A DNA stretch of 64,000 bases, from positions 186,001-250,000 of the forward strand of contig NZ_BKBA01000009.1 in the NCBI RefSeq assembly GCF_007992835.1. Reading direction: 5' to 3'. The stretch's first letter is position 1. The number at the start of each line of letters is the position of its first letter. The position numbers and the translations under genes were made by a program. A model generated the notes under the pieces. The model made no database searches. It saw only the letters and a program-made list of their open reading frames with translations, and was not told the DNA's origin. This document shows positions 1 through 9,413 of this stretch, in pieces. The DNA is from Knoellia locipacati (GTDB lineage Bacteria; Actinomycetota; Actinomycetes; Actinomycetales; Dermatophilaceae).

Positions 1-1
1 C

Positions 2-1336
2 TGGGGCAACGGGTCGACGACCTCGCGCCAGACCGCCGGTGTCGACGCGCAGTACGGCGCCGAGAAGACCTACGCCTACTACAACTCGGTCCTCGGTCGT
101 CGCGGCATCTGGGACAACGGCACCGGCGCCCGCAGCCGGGTCCACTACGGCAACGCCTACGTCAACGCGTTCTGGGACGGCACCCAGATGACCTACGGCG
201 ACGGCTCGGGCAACACCAAGCCGCTCACCTCCATCGACGTCGCGGCCCACGAGATGAGCCACGGTGTCACCGAGAACACCGCCAACCTCAACTACAGCGG
301 CGACGCGGGCGGCCTCAACGAGGCGACCTCCGACATCTTCGGCACCGCCGTCGAGTTCTACGCCAACAGCTCCACCGACGTGGGCGACTACCTCATCGGC
401 GAGAAGATCAACATCAACGGCAACGGCACCCCGCTGCGCTACATGGACAAGCCGAGCAAGGACGGCTCGAGCCCCGACTGCTGGTCGACCAACACCAAGA
501 ACCTCGACCCGCACTACTCCTCGGGTGCGCTCAACCACTGGTTCTACATGGCCTCGGAGGGCTCGGGCGCCAAGACCATCAACGGCGTGAGCTACAACAG
601 CGCGACCTGTGGCGGTGCCCCCGCCGTGACCGGCGCCGGCCGCTCGAACATCGAGAAGGTCTGGTACCGCACCCTCTCGACGAAGCTCACCTCGGGCAGC
701 ACGTATGCCGCGGCGCGCAACGGTGCGATCGCCTCCGCCAAGGAGCTCTACGGCGCCTCCAGCGCCACCTGCACCGCGGTCCAGTCGGCCTTCGACGCGA
801 TCGCGGTCCCGGCCGGGACCGAGTCCTGCGGCGGTGGCTCGACGCCCACGCCGACCCCGACGCCCACGACCCCGCCGTCGGGCAACCTGCTCGCCAACCC
901 GGGCTTCGAGTCCGGTGCCGTGAGCTGGACCGGCACGGCCGGCCCGATCACGAACAACACCGGTCGCCCGGCCCGCACGGGCTCGTGGAAGCTCTGGCTC
1001 GGGGGCAACGGCTCGGCCTCGACCGAGACGGTCGCGCAGAGCGTGGCCATCCCGTCGACCGTCACCAGCGCGACGCTGTCGTTCTGGCTGCGCTCCGACA
1101 CGGCCGAGAGCGGTAGCACCGCCTACGACACGATGAAGGTCCAGGTCGTCGACGGGGCCACCACCTCGACGCTCGCGACGTACTCCAACGTCGGGACCAA
1201 CGCGACCTACACGCAGAAGTCCTTCGACGTCACGGCATACAAGGGCAGGACGATCAGCGTGAAGTTCCTCCTCTCGGAGGACTCCTCGCTCCAGACGTCC
1301 TTCGTCGTCGACGACACGGCGCTCGCCACCAGCTGA
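2..1336 (+). CDS. secreted thermolysin-like M4 metalloprotease, 5' end missing
   Basis: Zinc endopeptidase of family M4 (thermolysin/bacillolysin), presumably exported; the signal peptide, propeptide and start lie left of the window. The visible 444 residues begin inside the M4 N-terminal lobe. HEMSH is at fragment residues 83-87 and the third zinc ligand, Glu in NEATSD, is 20 residues later, exactly the thermolysin spacing. The motif HYSSGALNH matches the region of the catalytic His of the S1' loop. After the protease comes a Pro-Thr linker (STPTPTPTPTTPPSG) and a 150-residue C-terminal domain (nt 884-1333) starting NLLANPGFESG, a jelly-roll-like secreted-enzyme appendage. The same domain ends the next gene. 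The frame is open to the window edge. Confidence 0.93.
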   Translation, partial: WGNGSTTSRQTAGVDAQYGAEKTYAYYNSVLGRRGIWDNGTGARSRVHYGNAYVNAFWDGTQMTYGDGSGNTKPLTSIDVAAHEMSHGVTENTANLNYSGDAGGLNEATSDIFGTAVEFYANSSTDVGDYLIGEKININGNGTPLRYMDKPSKDGSSPDCWSTNTKNLDPHYSSGALNHWFYMASEGSGAKTINGVSYNSATCGGAPAVTGAGRSNIEKVWYRTLSTKLTSGSTYAAARNGAIASAKELYGASSATCTAVQSAFDAIAVPAGTESCGGGSTPTPTPTPTTPPSGNLLANPGFESGAVSWTGTAGPITNNTGRPARTGSWKLWLGGNGSASTETVAQSVAIPSTVTSATLSFWLRSDTAESGSTAYDTMKVQVVDGATTSTLATYSNVGTNATYTQKSFDVTAYKGRTISVKFLLSEDSSLQTSFVVDDTALATS

Positions 1337-1345
1337 CGCCCGGCG

Positions 1346-1377
1346 TGGGCCGGCGCTCCTCACGGGGCGCCGGCCCA
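1346..1377 (+). terminator. terminator hairpin after M4 protease
   Basis: Perfect 11-bp stem TGGGCCGGCGC / GCGCCGGCCCA with a 10-nt loop, just after the M4 stop codon. There is no T-tract, as is usual in such G+C-rich genomes. It separates the M4 gene from the M28 gene, so the two are probably transcribed separately. Confidence 0.7.
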
Positions 1378-1408
1378 TACCGTTGTCCCGAACCGGAAGG
1401 ACCCCCAG

Positions 1409-2845
1409 ATGGTGAGCTCCACCTCCCTGACCGCACCACTTGCCGCCCTCGCCTTCGGCCTCACCGGCCTCGTGGCCGCGAGCGCCTCCGCCGACCCCCT
1501 GAGCGTGACCGCGGTGGCGGCGAGCCCGGACATCTCGGTCACGAACACCCAGGCCCACCTCACCCAGCTCCAGTCCATCGCGACCGCCAACGGCGGCAAC
1601 CGGGGGACCGGCCGACCGGGCTACGCGGCGTCGATCGGCTACGTCAAGGGCAAGCTCGACGCCGCCGGCTGGGTGACGTCGGTCCAGAGCTTCTCGACGT
1701 CGTCGGGCACCTCGTCCAACCTCGTCGCCGAGTGGCCGGCCGGCGACCCCGACCACGTCGTCATGCTCGGCGGCCACCTCGACAGCGTCGCCAACGGCGC
1801 GGGCATCAACGACAACGGCTCCGGCAGCGCCGGCGTCCTCGAGTCGGCCCTCGCGTATGCCGCGAGCGGCCAGAGCGCCAAGAACCGTCTGCGCGTGGCC
1901 TTCTGGGGTGCGGAGGAGCTCGGCCTCCTCGGCTCCAAGCACTACATGAGCACGCTGCCGACCGCCGACAAGGACAAGATCGAGGTCTACCTGAACGTCG
2001 ACATGATCGGCTCGCCCAACCCGGGCTACTTCGTCTACGACGACAACCCGGCGGGCAACGGCGCGCGGGACGAGCTCACGAGCTGGTACACGTCCAAGGG
2101 CATCCCGTGGGAGTACATCGACGTGCAGGGCCGCAGCGACCACGCGGCCTTCCGGTCCTACGGCATCCCGACCGCCGGCATCTTCAGCGGCGCCGAGACC
2201 CTCAAGACCTCGAGCCAGGCACAGAAGTGGGGTGGGACCGCGGGGCGGGCGTTCGACCCCTGCTACCACTCGTCCTGCGACACGACGGCGAACATCAACG
2301 CCACGTCGCTCGACCGGGGCGCCGACCTCATCGGTCACATGCTCTGGCTGTATGCCGCGAAGGACTACGGCACGACGCCTGCACCAAGCGGCAACCTGCT
2401 CGAGAACCCGGGCTTCGAGTCCGGCGCCGTGAGCTGGACCGGGACCTCCGGCCCGATCACGAACAACAGCGGTCGCCCCGCCCGGACAGGGACGTGGAAG
2501 GCGTGGCTCGGCGGCAACGGCAGCACGTCGACCGAGACGGTCCAGCAGGGCGTCTCGATCCCGTCGACAGCCACGAGCGCGACGCTGTCGTTCTGGCTGC
2601 GCACCGACACGGCCGAGAGCGGCAGCACCGCCTACGACACCCTCAAGGTCCAGCTCGTCGACGGAGCCTCGACCTCGACGCTCGCGACCTACTCCAACGT
2701 CGGTGCGAACGCGACCTGGACCCAGAAGTCCTTCGACGTCACGGCATACAGGGGCAGGACGGTCAGCGTGAAGCTGCTGCTCACCGAGGACTCCTCGCTC
2801 CAGACGTCGTTCGTCGTGGACGACACCTCGCTCGCCACGAGCTGA
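1409..2845 (+). CDS. secreted M28 aminopeptidase with C-terminal appendage domain
   Basis: Zinc aminopeptidase of family M28 like the Streptomyces griseus enzyme (SGAP). 478 residues: a signal peptide (1 to about 30), catalytic domain about 45-325, appendage domain 329-478. Predicted metal ligands and base are His123, Asp135, Glu169/Glu170, Asp198 and His287. The first five keep a constant offset of 38 from the SGAP positions (85, 97, 131, 132, 160), so the active site looks intact. Start ATG 1409 follows GGAAGG 9 nt upstream; GTG 1412 is possible. The appendage is about 86 % identical, without gaps, to the end of the M4 protease upstream. Likely role: releasing amino acids from peptides made by secreted endopeptidases. 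Confidence 0.94.
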   Translation: MVSSTSLTAPLAALAFGLTGLVAASASADPLSVTAVAASPDISVTNTQAHLTQLQSIATANGGNRGTGRPGYAASIGYVKGKLDAAGWVTSVQSFSTSSGTSSNLVAEWPAGDPDHVVMLGGHLDSVANGAGINDNGSGSAGVLESALAYAASGQSAKNRLRVAFWGAEELGLLGSKHYMSTLPTADKDKIEVYLNVDMIGSPNPGYFVYDDNPAGNGARDELTSWYTSKGIPWEYIDVQGRSDHAAFRSYGIPTAGIFSGAETLKTSSQAQKWGGTAGRAFDPCYHSSCDTTANINATSLDRGADLIGHMLWLYAAKDYGTTPAPSGNLLENPGFESGAVSWTGTSGPITNNSGRPARTGTWKAWLGGNGSTSTETVQQGVSIPSTATSATLSFWLRTDTAESGSTAYDTLKVQLVDGASTSTLATYSNVGANATWTQKSFDVTAYRGRTVSVKLLLTEDSSLQTSFVVDDTSLATS

Positions 2846-2860
2846 GGCCCCAGAACGGCG

Positions 2861-2892
2861 ATGGGCCGGCACACCTCCGGGTGCCGGCCCAT
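2861..2892. terminator. bidirectional terminator between M28 gene and ABC permease
   Basis: Perfect 12-bp inverted repeat ATGGGCCGGCAC / GTGCCGGCCCAT with an 8-nt loop, between two convergent genes. Its arms resemble those of the terminator at 1346-1377, so it may have been copied together with the appendage domain. Confidence 0.75.
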
Positions 2893-2920
2893 CGTCCTGC
2901 CCGGCGGAGGTGCTGCTGCG

Positions 2921-3715
2921 TCAGTCCGACCAGCGGAACCAGCGTGCGGTGGCCGCGGAGGCGGCGCCAGCCCAGACCAGCAGGACGAGCCACTGGGTGA
3001 GCGGCCAGCCACCCGACACCAGGGAGAGGCGCAGCCCGTCGCCCAGCGCACCCGAGGGCAGGAGACGGGCGAGCGTCGTGAGCGCGTCGGGGAGCCGGTC
3101 GGTCGGGAGCAGCACGCCGAGACCGAGGAGCAGGACCCAGGCGAGGTTGGCCAGGGCGAGCACGCCCTCGGCCCGCACCGTGCCGGCGAGCAGGAGGGCC
3201 AGCGCGAGGAAGGCGGCGGCCCCGAGGACGACGGTGACGAGCGCGGGCACGACACCGGCACCCGCGGGCCGCCAGCCCAGGAACGCCGCGATGGTCCCGA
3301 GCACGACGAGCTGGAGCGCGACGACGAACCCGACGGCGCCGAGCTTGCCGACGAGCAGCCCCTCGCGCCCGAGCGGGCTCACACCGAGGAAGCGCAGGAC
3401 ACCGTGCCGTCGGTCGAACCCGGTCGCGATCGCCTGCCCGGTGAAGGCCGTCGAGACGACGGCGAGGGCGAGCACACCCGCGGTGGCGACGTCGACGCGC
3501 CGGCCGGGGCCGAGGTCGGGGACGTCGCTGAGCGCGAGACCGAGCAGGGCCAGCGTGGGCAGGACGAGTGCGACGAGCAGCTGCTCGCCGTGCCGCAGGA
3601 TGGTCGCCGTCTCGAACCGGGCCTGGGCCAGCCAGCGACGGCGGGTGGGTGCGGGAGCAGGGGGCAGTGCGGCTGCTGGAGTGGAGGAGGACGCGGCGCC
3701 CGGAAGGGAGGTCAC
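2921..3715 (-). CDS. ABC-2 type transporter permease
   Basis: Membrane subunit of an ABC-2 exporter, 264 residues with about six hydrophobic segments after a Pro-rich cytoplasmic N-terminus. It starts with GTG 3715, which overlaps the stop of the upstream ATPase gene (GTGA), so the pair is translationally coupled. Together they should form a two-gene drug or lipid exporter; the sequence does not show the substrate. Confidence 0.85.
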   Translation of the reverse strand: MTSLPGAASSSTPAAALPPAPAPTRRRWLAQARFETATILRHGEQLLVALVLPTLALLGLALSDVPDLGPGRRVDVATAGVLALAVVSTAFTGQAIATGFDRRHGVLRFLGVSPLGREGLLVGKLGAVGFVVALQLVVLGTIAAFLGWRPAGAGVVPALVTVVLGAAAFLALALLLAGTVRAEGVLALANLAWVLLLGLGVLLPTDRLPDALTTLARLLPSGALGDGLRLSLVSGGWPLTQWLVLLVWAGAASAATARWFRWSD

Positions 3716-4416
3716 CGACGACCACCCGCCGTGAGAGCGAAGTAGCGCTCCTCGAGCGGACGCCCGTCACGCACCTCGTCGAGCGACCCCTGGGCCACGA
3801 CGCGGCCGCCGTTCATGATGACGACCTGGTCGGCGATCCGCTCGGCCTCCTCGAAGGAGTGCGTGGTGACGACGACGGCCGCCGCGGCAGCCGTCTCCCG
3901 CACGAGGTCCCAGACCTCGAGACGGGCGTGCGGGTCCAGGCCGGCCGTCGGCTCGTCGAGGAAGGCCACCTCGGGACGGCCGACGAGGGCGGCCGCGAGG
4001 GCGACCCGCTGGCGCTCGCCACCGGACAGGCGCCGGATCGAGCGGCCGGCGACGCGGGTGAGGTCGAGCCGGGAGATGAGCCCGGCGACGTCGGCGGGAG
4101 CCGCGTGCAGCCGGGCGACGTGGTGGAGCAGACGTTCGCCGGTCGTCGTCACGGGGAGGCCGCCGTCCTGGAGCATGACGCCGACCCGGGCCCGGTGCTC
4201 GGCGGACGCCCGCCACGGGTCGGTGCCGAGGACCCGCGCGGTGCCCGCGGTCGGCCGCTGCAACCCCTCGAGGCACTCCATCGTCGTGGTCTTGCCGGCA
4301 CCGTTGGGGCCGAGCACGGCGGTCACGGCGCCGGAGTCCGCCGACCAGGAGACGTCGTCGACGGCACGCACCGCGCCGATGTCGCGGCGCAGACCGACGA
4401 CCTCGACTGCAGACAC
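3712..4416 (-). CDS. ABC-2 exporter ATP-binding protein
   Basis: ATPase subunit (234 residues) for the ABC-2 permease that follows it. Walker A GPNGAGKTT, signature LSGGE, Walker B VAFLDEPT and the H-loop THS are all present. I place the start at GTG 4416: a TAGAAT -10 box at 4424-4429 ends 7 nt upstream, and the alternative ATG 4425 would lie inside that box. Transcribed divergently from psd. Confidence 0.88.
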   Translation of the reverse strand: MSAVEVVGLRRDIGAVRAVDDVSWSADSGAVTAVLGPNGAGKTTTMECLEGLQRPTAGTARVLGTDPWRASAEHRARVGVMLQDGGLPVTTTGERLLHHVARLHAAPADVAGLISRLDLTRVAGRSIRRLSGGERQRVALAAALVGRPEVAFLDEPTAGLDPHARLEVWDLVRETAAAAAVVVTTHSFEEAERIADQVVIMNGGRVVAQGSLDEVRDGRPLEERYFALTAGGRR

Positions 4417-4423
4417 GGCGCAC

Positions 4424-4433
4424 ATTCTAGGCT
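4424..4433. promoter_or_regulatory. overlapping divergent -10 boxes, ABC-2 ATPase / psd
   Basis: The sequence ATTCTAGGCT contains TAGAAT on the minus strand (4429-4424) and TAGGCT on the plus strand (4428-4433), which share two base pairs. The minus-strand box predicts a leaderless ATPase mRNA. The plus-strand box predicts a leader of about 20 nt carrying the psd ribosome site AAGGAG. Confidence 0.6.
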
Positions 4434-4459
4434 GGGGTCCACTCGACCCAAGGAGTCCC

Positions 4460-5137
4460 ATGGTCACCATCGACCGCGAGGCCGCCCCGGCCACCGCCGT
4501 CGCCGCCGTCCCAGCCCTCGTCGCCGCCCTCGCCGGGCGTCGCGGGACGGCCCTCGTCCTCGCTGCCGTCCCGGCCGCGGTCGCGCTGTTCTTCCGCGAC
4601 CCCGACCGCACGCCGGACCGGCCCGCCGCGGACGGACCGGTGGACGCCGACACGGTGCTCGCGCCCGCGGACGGCAAGGTCATGTATGCCGGACCCGGCC
4701 AGGAGGGCGTCGCGCCCGAGGGGGAGTGGCTGCAGGTGAGCATCTTCCTGTCCGCGTTCGACGTGCACATCAACCGCGCCCCCTACGGCGGGCGGCTGCG
4801 CGAGGTGACCTACCGGCCCGGCAAGTGGCTCGCGGCATACAGCCACGAGAGCGCACACCTCAACGAGCGCACCGACCTCGTCGTCGACCGCGAGGTCGAC
4901 GGCGCGACGCGGACCGTCGTGTTCCGCCAGATCGTCGGTCTCATGGCGCGCCGGGTCGTCACCCGTGTCGCCGCCGGGGACGAGATCGCCACCGGTCAGC
5001 GGATCGGGCTCATGAAGTTCGGCTCGCGCATGGACGTCTTCGTCCCGACCGACGCCCGGCTCCTCGTCGAGGCCGGCGCACGCGTCGTCGCCGGTGAGAC
5101 CGTCATCGCCCGATGGTCCGGCGGATCCCACGCATGA
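4460..5137 (+). CDS. psd: phosphatidylserine decarboxylase proenzyme (short form)
   Basis: Converts phosphatidylserine to phosphatidylethanolamine at the membrane. 225 residues, the short single-domain class common in actinobacteria. The proenzyme is expected to cut itself at Gly-Ser in KFGSRMD, making Ser189 the pyruvoyl cofactor. FDVHINRAP and SHESAHLNER are conserved family motifs, and an N-terminal hydrophobic stretch anchors it. Start ATG 4460 follows AAGGAG. Its last 4 nt overlap the pssA start, so substrate supplier and consumer are coupled. Confidence 0.92.
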   Translation: MVTIDREAAPATAVAAVPALVAALAGRRGTALVLAAVPAAVALFFRDPDRTPDRPAADGPVDADTVLAPADGKVMYAGPGQEGVAPEGEWLQVSIFLSAFDVHINRAPYGGRLREVTYRPGKWLAAYSHESAHLNERTDLVVDREVDGATRTVVFRQIVGLMARRVVTRVAAGDEIATGQRIGLMKFGSRMDVFVPTDARLLVEAGARVVAGETVIARWSGGSHA

Positions 5138-6033
5138 GCGACGACGGATCGGGCCGACGACGGCCCTTCGACCGCTGGCGACTCGTCTCACCCACGGGTG
5201 CCGAGGTCGTCTCGCTGCGCCAGCTGAGCAAGCGCGAGCGGCTGCGGGTCACCGCGCCGACGATCTTCACGATCATCAACATGATGAGCGGGCTCTCGTC
5301 GGTGCTGCTCGCGTTCCGGGGGGAGTTCACCCTCGCCGCCATCCTCATCGCCGTCTCGATCATCATGGACATCGCCGACGGTGGGGTCGCCCGCCTCGTC
5401 GGGGCGACGTCGCCGTTCGGGCTGCAGATGGACTCCCTCGCCGACCTCATCGCCTTCGGCTTCGCGCCCGCGATCCTCGTCCACACGTGGGCACTGCCCG
5501 ACTACCCCGTCCTGTCGTGGCTCGCGGCGTTCTTCTGGCTGGGCTGCGCGGCCTTCCGCCTCGCCCGGTTCAACGTCACGGTCGACCCGACGGCCGACAA
5601 GCGCTACTTCGTGGGACTGCCCAGTCCCGCGGCGGCCGCGGTGGTCATGGCGACGATCTTCGCGCTCAACCAGCCCGATGCCGGCGGCTACGACACCTCG
5701 CTCGTCGTGCCGATCCTCGTGAGCGTCGTCCCGGCCGTGCTCATGGTCACGTCGATCCGGTTCCGGTCCTTCCGCAACCTGCTCGCACCGAGCAGCCAGG
5801 GGGCCTGGGTCGTCACCGGCCTCATCGCCGTGGCGGTCGTCGTCGGGCTGGTCCTCATCCCCGGGCTCACCGGCCTGGTCCTCGCCTACGGCTACATCCT
5901 CCAGGCGCCCCTGGGGGTGCTCACCGCACCGGTGCGTGAGCGGCTCTTCGGGAGCGACGCCGTGGCGCCGCGCCGGCACCGGTTGCCCTCGGTCTTCCTC
6001 CCCGACACCGACACCGGGGACGAGCCCTCCTGA
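5134..6033 (+). CDS. pssA: CDP-diacylglycerol--serine O-phosphatidyltransferase
   Basis: Membrane enzyme that makes phosphatidylserine from CDP-diacylglycerol and serine. 299 residues with several transmembrane segments. The CDP-alcohol phosphotransferase signature is complete: D82-G83, A86-R87, G96, D100 and D104 (DGxxAR-x8-GxxxDxxxD). I chose ATG 5134, which overlaps the psd stop as ATGA, rather than ATG 5113 inside psd. Last gene of the psd-pssA operon; no clear terminator follows. Confidence 0.93.
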   Translation: MSDDGSGRRRPFDRWRLVSPTGAEVVSLRQLSKRERLRVTAPTIFTIINMMSGLSSVLLAFRGEFTLAAILIAVSIIMDIADGGVARLVGATSPFGLQMDSLADLIAFGFAPAILVHTWALPDYPVLSWLAAFFWLGCAAFRLARFNVTVDPTADKRYFVGLPSPAAAAVVMATIFALNQPDAGGYDTSLVVPILVSVVPAVLMVTSIRFRSFRNLLAPSSQGAWVVTGLIAVAVVVGLVLIPGLTGLVLAYGYILQAPLGVLTAPVRERLFGSDAVAPRRHRLPSVFLPDTDTGDEPS

Positions 6034-6039
6034 TCCCCG

Positions 6040-6060
6040 CGAAGGTTAGGGGGACCTTCG
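6040..6060 (+). promoter_or_regulatory. iron-box-like inverted repeat upstream of suf operon
   Basis: CGAAGGT-N7-ACCTTCG is a perfect 7-bp inverted repeat ending 38 nt before the sufR start and 25 nt before its -10 box. The left half AAGGTTAGG matches the core of the DtxR/IdeR box (TTAGGTTAGGCTAACCTAA), with 12 of 19 positions in register. It could equally be the SufR autoregulatory operator. Confidence 0.45.
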
Positions 6061-6084
6061 TTTACCGCCGGCCGGGTATTTACG

Positions 6085-6090
6085 TAACAT
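6085..6090 (+). promoter_or_regulatory. -10 box of the suf operon (TAACAT)
   Basis: TAACAT ends 7 nt before GTG 6098, the geometry of a leaderless transcript. The alternative ATG 6089 lies inside the box, which argues for GTG 6098 as the sufR start. Confidence 0.5.
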
Positions 6091-6097
6091 GGGCGTT

Positions 6098-6832
6098 GTG
6101 AATATCCCGGCCAGCACCGCGGTGCCGCAGGTTCTCGAGTCGCGCACGCGCGACCGGGTCCTGCAGGCCATCGGCGAGCACGGCCCGGTCACCGCCACGG
6201 CACTGGCCGAGGACCTCGGTCTCACGGTCCCCGCCGTGCGTCGACACCTCGACAACCTCGCCGAGTCGCACCTCATCGAGGACCGGGAGGCCAGCCCTGC
6301 CGGCCGCGGTCGCGGACGACCGGCTCGTGCCTACGTCCTCAGCGAGGGCGGCCACCAGGCGCTCGAGTCCGACTACGACCACCTCGCCACCGAGGCGCTG
6401 CGCTTCCTGTCCGCCGAGGCCGGCGACGAGGCGGTCCGCCGCTTCGCCGAGTCGCGGGTCGGCCAGCTCGAGCAGCGGTATGCCGTCGAGCTGGCTGCCG
6501 CCGGCACCGGCACCGCCCAGCGGGTCCAGGCCCTCGTGACCGCGCTGACCCGTGACGGTTTCGCCGCGTCCGCCCGCCCCGTCGGTGACCCCACGGGGAC
6601 CGCCGGCAGCGGCGCGACCGGGCTGTCCGGCATACAGCTGTGCCAGGGCCACTGCCCGGTCCAGCACGCCGCCCGGGAATTTCCCCAGTTCTGTGACGCT
6701 GAAACCGACGCGTTCTCGCGTCTCCTCGGCGTCCACGTCCAACGTCTCGCCACCCTCGCGCAGGGAGATCACGTGTGCACGACGTTCGTCCCCACCAAGC
6801 CTGAGCCTTCAACAGAAAGGTCTTCGCGATGA
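6098..6832 (+). CDS. sufR: Fe-S sensing repressor of the suf operon
   Basis: DeoR/ArsR-like winged-helix regulator that senses Fe-S status and represses suf genes. 244 residues: the DNA-binding domain is about 15-80 (recognition region [14 protein letters not shown]), then a ligand-binding region. Cys186, Cys199 and Cys227 have the CX12CX27C spacing of characterised SufR; Cys182 is an extra nearby cysteine. First gene of the suf operon and overlaps sufB by 4 nt (ATGA), so the repressor and its targets share one mRNA. The start is GTG 6098 (see promoter). Confidence 0.9.
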   Translation: MNIPASTAVPQVLESRTRDRVLQAIGEHGPVTATALAEDLGLTVPAVRRHLDNLAESHLIEDREASPAGRGRGRPARAYVLSEGGHQALESDYDHLATEALRFLSAEAGDEAVRRFAESRVGQLEQRYAVELAAAGTGTAQRVQALVTALTRDGFAASARPVGDPTGTAGSGATGLSGIQLCQGHCPVQHAAREFPQFCDAETDAFSRLLGVHVQRLATLAQGDHVCTTFVPTKPEPSTERSSR

Positions 6833-8247
6833 GCACCATCGAGGAGCTGAACCCGGGTCTGAAGGACCTGGGCCGCTACGAGTACGGCTGGTCCGACAGC
6901 GACAGCGCCGGCGCGACCGCCCGTCGCGGGCTCAACGAGGACGTCGTCCTCGACATCACGCGTCGCAAGAGCGAGCCGCAGTGGATGGAGGACCTGCGCC
7001 TGAAGTCGCTGCGCCTCTTCGGCAAGAAGCCCATGCCGACCTGGGGGAGCGACCTCACCGGCATCGACTTCCAGAACATCAAGTACTTCGTGAAGTCCAC
7101 CGAGAAGCAGGCGACCTCGTGGGAGGACCTGCCCGAGGACATCAAGGCGACCTACGACCGCCTCGGCATCCCCGAGGCCGAGAAGCAGCGCCTCGTCGCT
7201 GGTGTCGCGGCCCAGTACGAGTCCGAGGTCGTCTACCACCAGATCCGTGAGGACCTGGAGGAGAAGGGCGTCATCTTCGTCGACACCGACACGGGCCTGC
7301 GCGAGCACGAGGACCTCTTCCGCGAGTACTTCGCCTCGGTCATCCCCGCAGGTGACAACAAGTTCGCCGCGCTCAACACCGCCGTGTGGTCGGGTGGCTC
7401 GTTCATCTACGTCCCGCCGGGCGTCCACGTCGACATCCCGCTCCAGGCCTACTTCCGGATCAACACCGAGAACATGGGCCAGTTCGAGCGGACGCTGATC
7501 ATCGCCGACGAGGGCTCCTCCGTGCACTACGTCGAGGGCTGCACCGCGCCGATCTACCAGTCGGACTCGCTGCACTCCGCCGTCGTCGAGATCATCGTCA
7601 AGAAGAACGCCCGCGTGCGCTACACGACGATCCAGAACTGGTCCAACAACGTCTACAACCTCGTCACCAAGCGCGCGACCTGCGCCGAGGGCGCGACGAT
7701 GGAGTGGATCGACGGCAACATCGGCTCCAAGGTGACGATGAAGTACCCCGCCGTCTTCCTCATGGGCGAGCACGCCAAGGGCGAGACCCTGTCCGTCGCC
7801 TTCGCCGGTGAGGGCCAGCACCAGGACGCCGGATCCAAGATGGTCCACGCGGCGCCCAACACGAGCTCGACGATCGTCTCGAAGTCGGTCGCCCGTGGCG
7901 GTGGCCGCACGTCCTACCGCGGCCTCGTCCAGATCCTCGAGGGTGCGCACGGGTCGAAGTCGAGCGTCGTCTGCGACGCCCTGCTCGTCGACACGATCAG
8001 CCGCTCCGACACCTACCCCTACGTCGACATCCGCGAGGACGACGTGACGATGGGCCACGAGGCCACCGTCTCCAAGGTGTCCGAGGACCAGATGTTCTAC
8101 CTCATGTCCCGAGGCATGTCCGAGACCGAGGCCATGGCGATGATCGTGCGCGGCTTCGTCGAGCCCATCGCCAAGGAGCTCCCCATGGAGTACGCCCTCG
8201 AGCTCAACCGCCTCATCGAGCTCCAGATGGAAGGAGCAGTGGGTTGA
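6829..8247 (+). CDS. sufB: Fe-S cluster assembly scaffold SufB
   Basis: Scaffold subunit of the SufBCD complex, on which Fe-S clusters are built from sulfur donated by SufS/SufU. 472 residues, the usual length, with no intein insertion (actinobacterial sufB genes often carry one). Conserved stretches include [27 protein letters not shown] and the C-terminal [18 protein letters not shown]. Start ATG 6829 overlaps the sufR stop. SufD follows with a 4-nt overlap, fitting 1:1 synthesis of the heterodimer. Confidence 0.97.
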   Translation: MSTIEELNPGLKDLGRYEYGWSDSDSAGATARRGLNEDVVLDITRRKSEPQWMEDLRLKSLRLFGKKPMPTWGSDLTGIDFQNIKYFVKSTEKQATSWEDLPEDIKATYDRLGIPEAEKQRLVAGVAAQYESEVVYHQIREDLEEKGVIFVDTDTGLREHEDLFREYFASVIPAGDNKFAALNTAVWSGGSFIYVPPGVHVDIPLQAYFRINTENMGQFERTLIIADEGSSVHYVEGCTAPIYQSDSLHSAVVEIIVKKNARVRYTTIQNWSNNVYNLVTKRATCAEGATMEWIDGNIGSKVTMKYPAVFLMGEHAKGETLSVAFAGEGQHQDAGSKMVHAAPNTSSTIVSKSVARGGGRTSYRGLVQILEGAHGSKSSVVCDALLVDTISRSDTYPYVDIREDDVTMGHEATVSKVSEDQMFYLMSRGMSETEAMAMIVRGFVEPIAKELPMEYALELNRLIELQMEGAVG

Positions 8248-9413
8248 GCCTGCTGGCCCAGAAGAACCCTGCCCCCGAGGCACACACCGACTCCGTCGCC
8301 GCCTTCGTGCCCGACCAGTCGCGCGCCGAGCGGACCACCTCGTATGCCGTGTCGGACTTCCCGGTCCCGTCCGGCCGCGAGGAGGAGTGGCGCTTCACCC
8401 CCGTCGACCGCATCCGTGCGCTCTTCGCCGAGACCCCGGGCAGCGCGCTGCGCCGCGAGGAGTCGGTCCCGGACGGCGTGACCGTGTCGACCGTGAGCAC
8501 GGCCGAGTGGCAGGGGAGCGGTGCACCCAAGCCCGCCGACCGCGCCGCCGTCGTCGCCGCCGACCAGGCCGAGTCGGTCACGGTCATCGACGTGCCGGCC
8601 GAGACCGAGCTCACCGAGCCGGTCCGCCTCCTCCTCACCGGCGAGGGCGCCCTCGCCCACGGCCACACGCTCGTGCGTGTCGGCAACTTCGCCAAGGCGA
8701 CGATCGTGCTCCGGCACGAGGGCGACGCCCAGTACTCCGAGCTGCTCTCGGTCGTCGTCGGTGACGGCGCCGACGTCACCGTGGTGACCGTCCAGGAGTG
8801 GGCCGACACCGCCCTGCACCTCGGCCAGCACGACGTCGTCGTCGGTCGCGACGCCAAGGCCCGCCACATCGCGGTGACCCTCGGTGGCGGGATCGTCCGG
8901 CTCAACACCAACGCGTCGTACGCCGGCCCCGGTGGCTCGTTCGAGGCGCTCGGCGTCTACTTCGCCGACTCGGGCCAGCACCAGGAGCACCGGCTCTTCG
9001 TCGACCACGAGGCGCCGCACTGCCGCTCCAACGTCGAGTACAAGGGCGCCCTCCAGGGCGACTCCGCCCACACCGTCTGGGTGGGTGACGTCCTCATCCG
9101 CGCCAGCGCCGAGGGCACCGACACCTACGAGCTCAACCGCAACCTCATCCTCACCGACGGCGCGCGCGCCGACTCGGTGCCGAACCTCGAGATCGAGACC
9201 GGCGAGATCGCCGGCGCCGGTCACGCCTCGGCCACCGGCCGGTTCGACGACCAGCAGCTGTTCTACCTGCAGGCTCGTGGCATCGACGAGGACACCGCCC
9301 GTCGCCTGGTCGTGCGGGGCTTCTTCGCCTCCATCGTCGGCCGGATCGGCGTGCCCGAGGTCGAGGAGCACCTCATGGCGGCGATCGACCGCGAGCTGGA
9401 GGGCACCGAGTGA
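8244..9413 (+). CDS. sufD: Fe-S cluster assembly protein SufD
   Basis: SufB paralogue that forms the SufBC2D complex and contributes to the cluster-binding interface and iron acquisition. 389 residues; the family C-terminal segment [20 protein letters not shown] is present. The start is TTG 8244: AAGGAG at 8231-8236 sits 7 nt upstream, TTG overlaps the sufB stop (TTGA), and the nearby GTG 8239 is out of frame. Confidence 0.95.
   Translation: MSLLAQKNPAPEAHTDSVAAFVPDQSRAERTTSYAVSDFPVPSGREEEWRFTPVDRIRALFAETPGSALRREESVPDGVTVSTVSTAEWQGSGAPKPADRAAVVAADQAESVTVIDVPAETELTEPVRLLLTGEGALAHGHTLVRVGNFAKATIVLRHEGDAQYSELLSVVVGDGADVTVVTVQEWADTALHLGQHDVVVGRDAKARHIAVTLGGGIVRLNTNASYAGPGGSFEALGVYFADSGQHQEHRLFVDHEAPHCRSNVEYKGALQGDSAHTVWVGDVLIRASAEGTDTYELNRNLILTDGARADSVPNLEIETGEIAGAGHASATGRFDDQQLFYLQARGIDEDTARRLVVRGFFASIVGRIGVPEVEEHLMAAIDRELEGTE

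Noticed and set aside
5113-5133. ATG 5113 as the pssA start
   Set aside because: It lies inside psd without a ribosome site, while ATG 5134 overlaps the psd stop in the coupled ATGA form used throughout this window.
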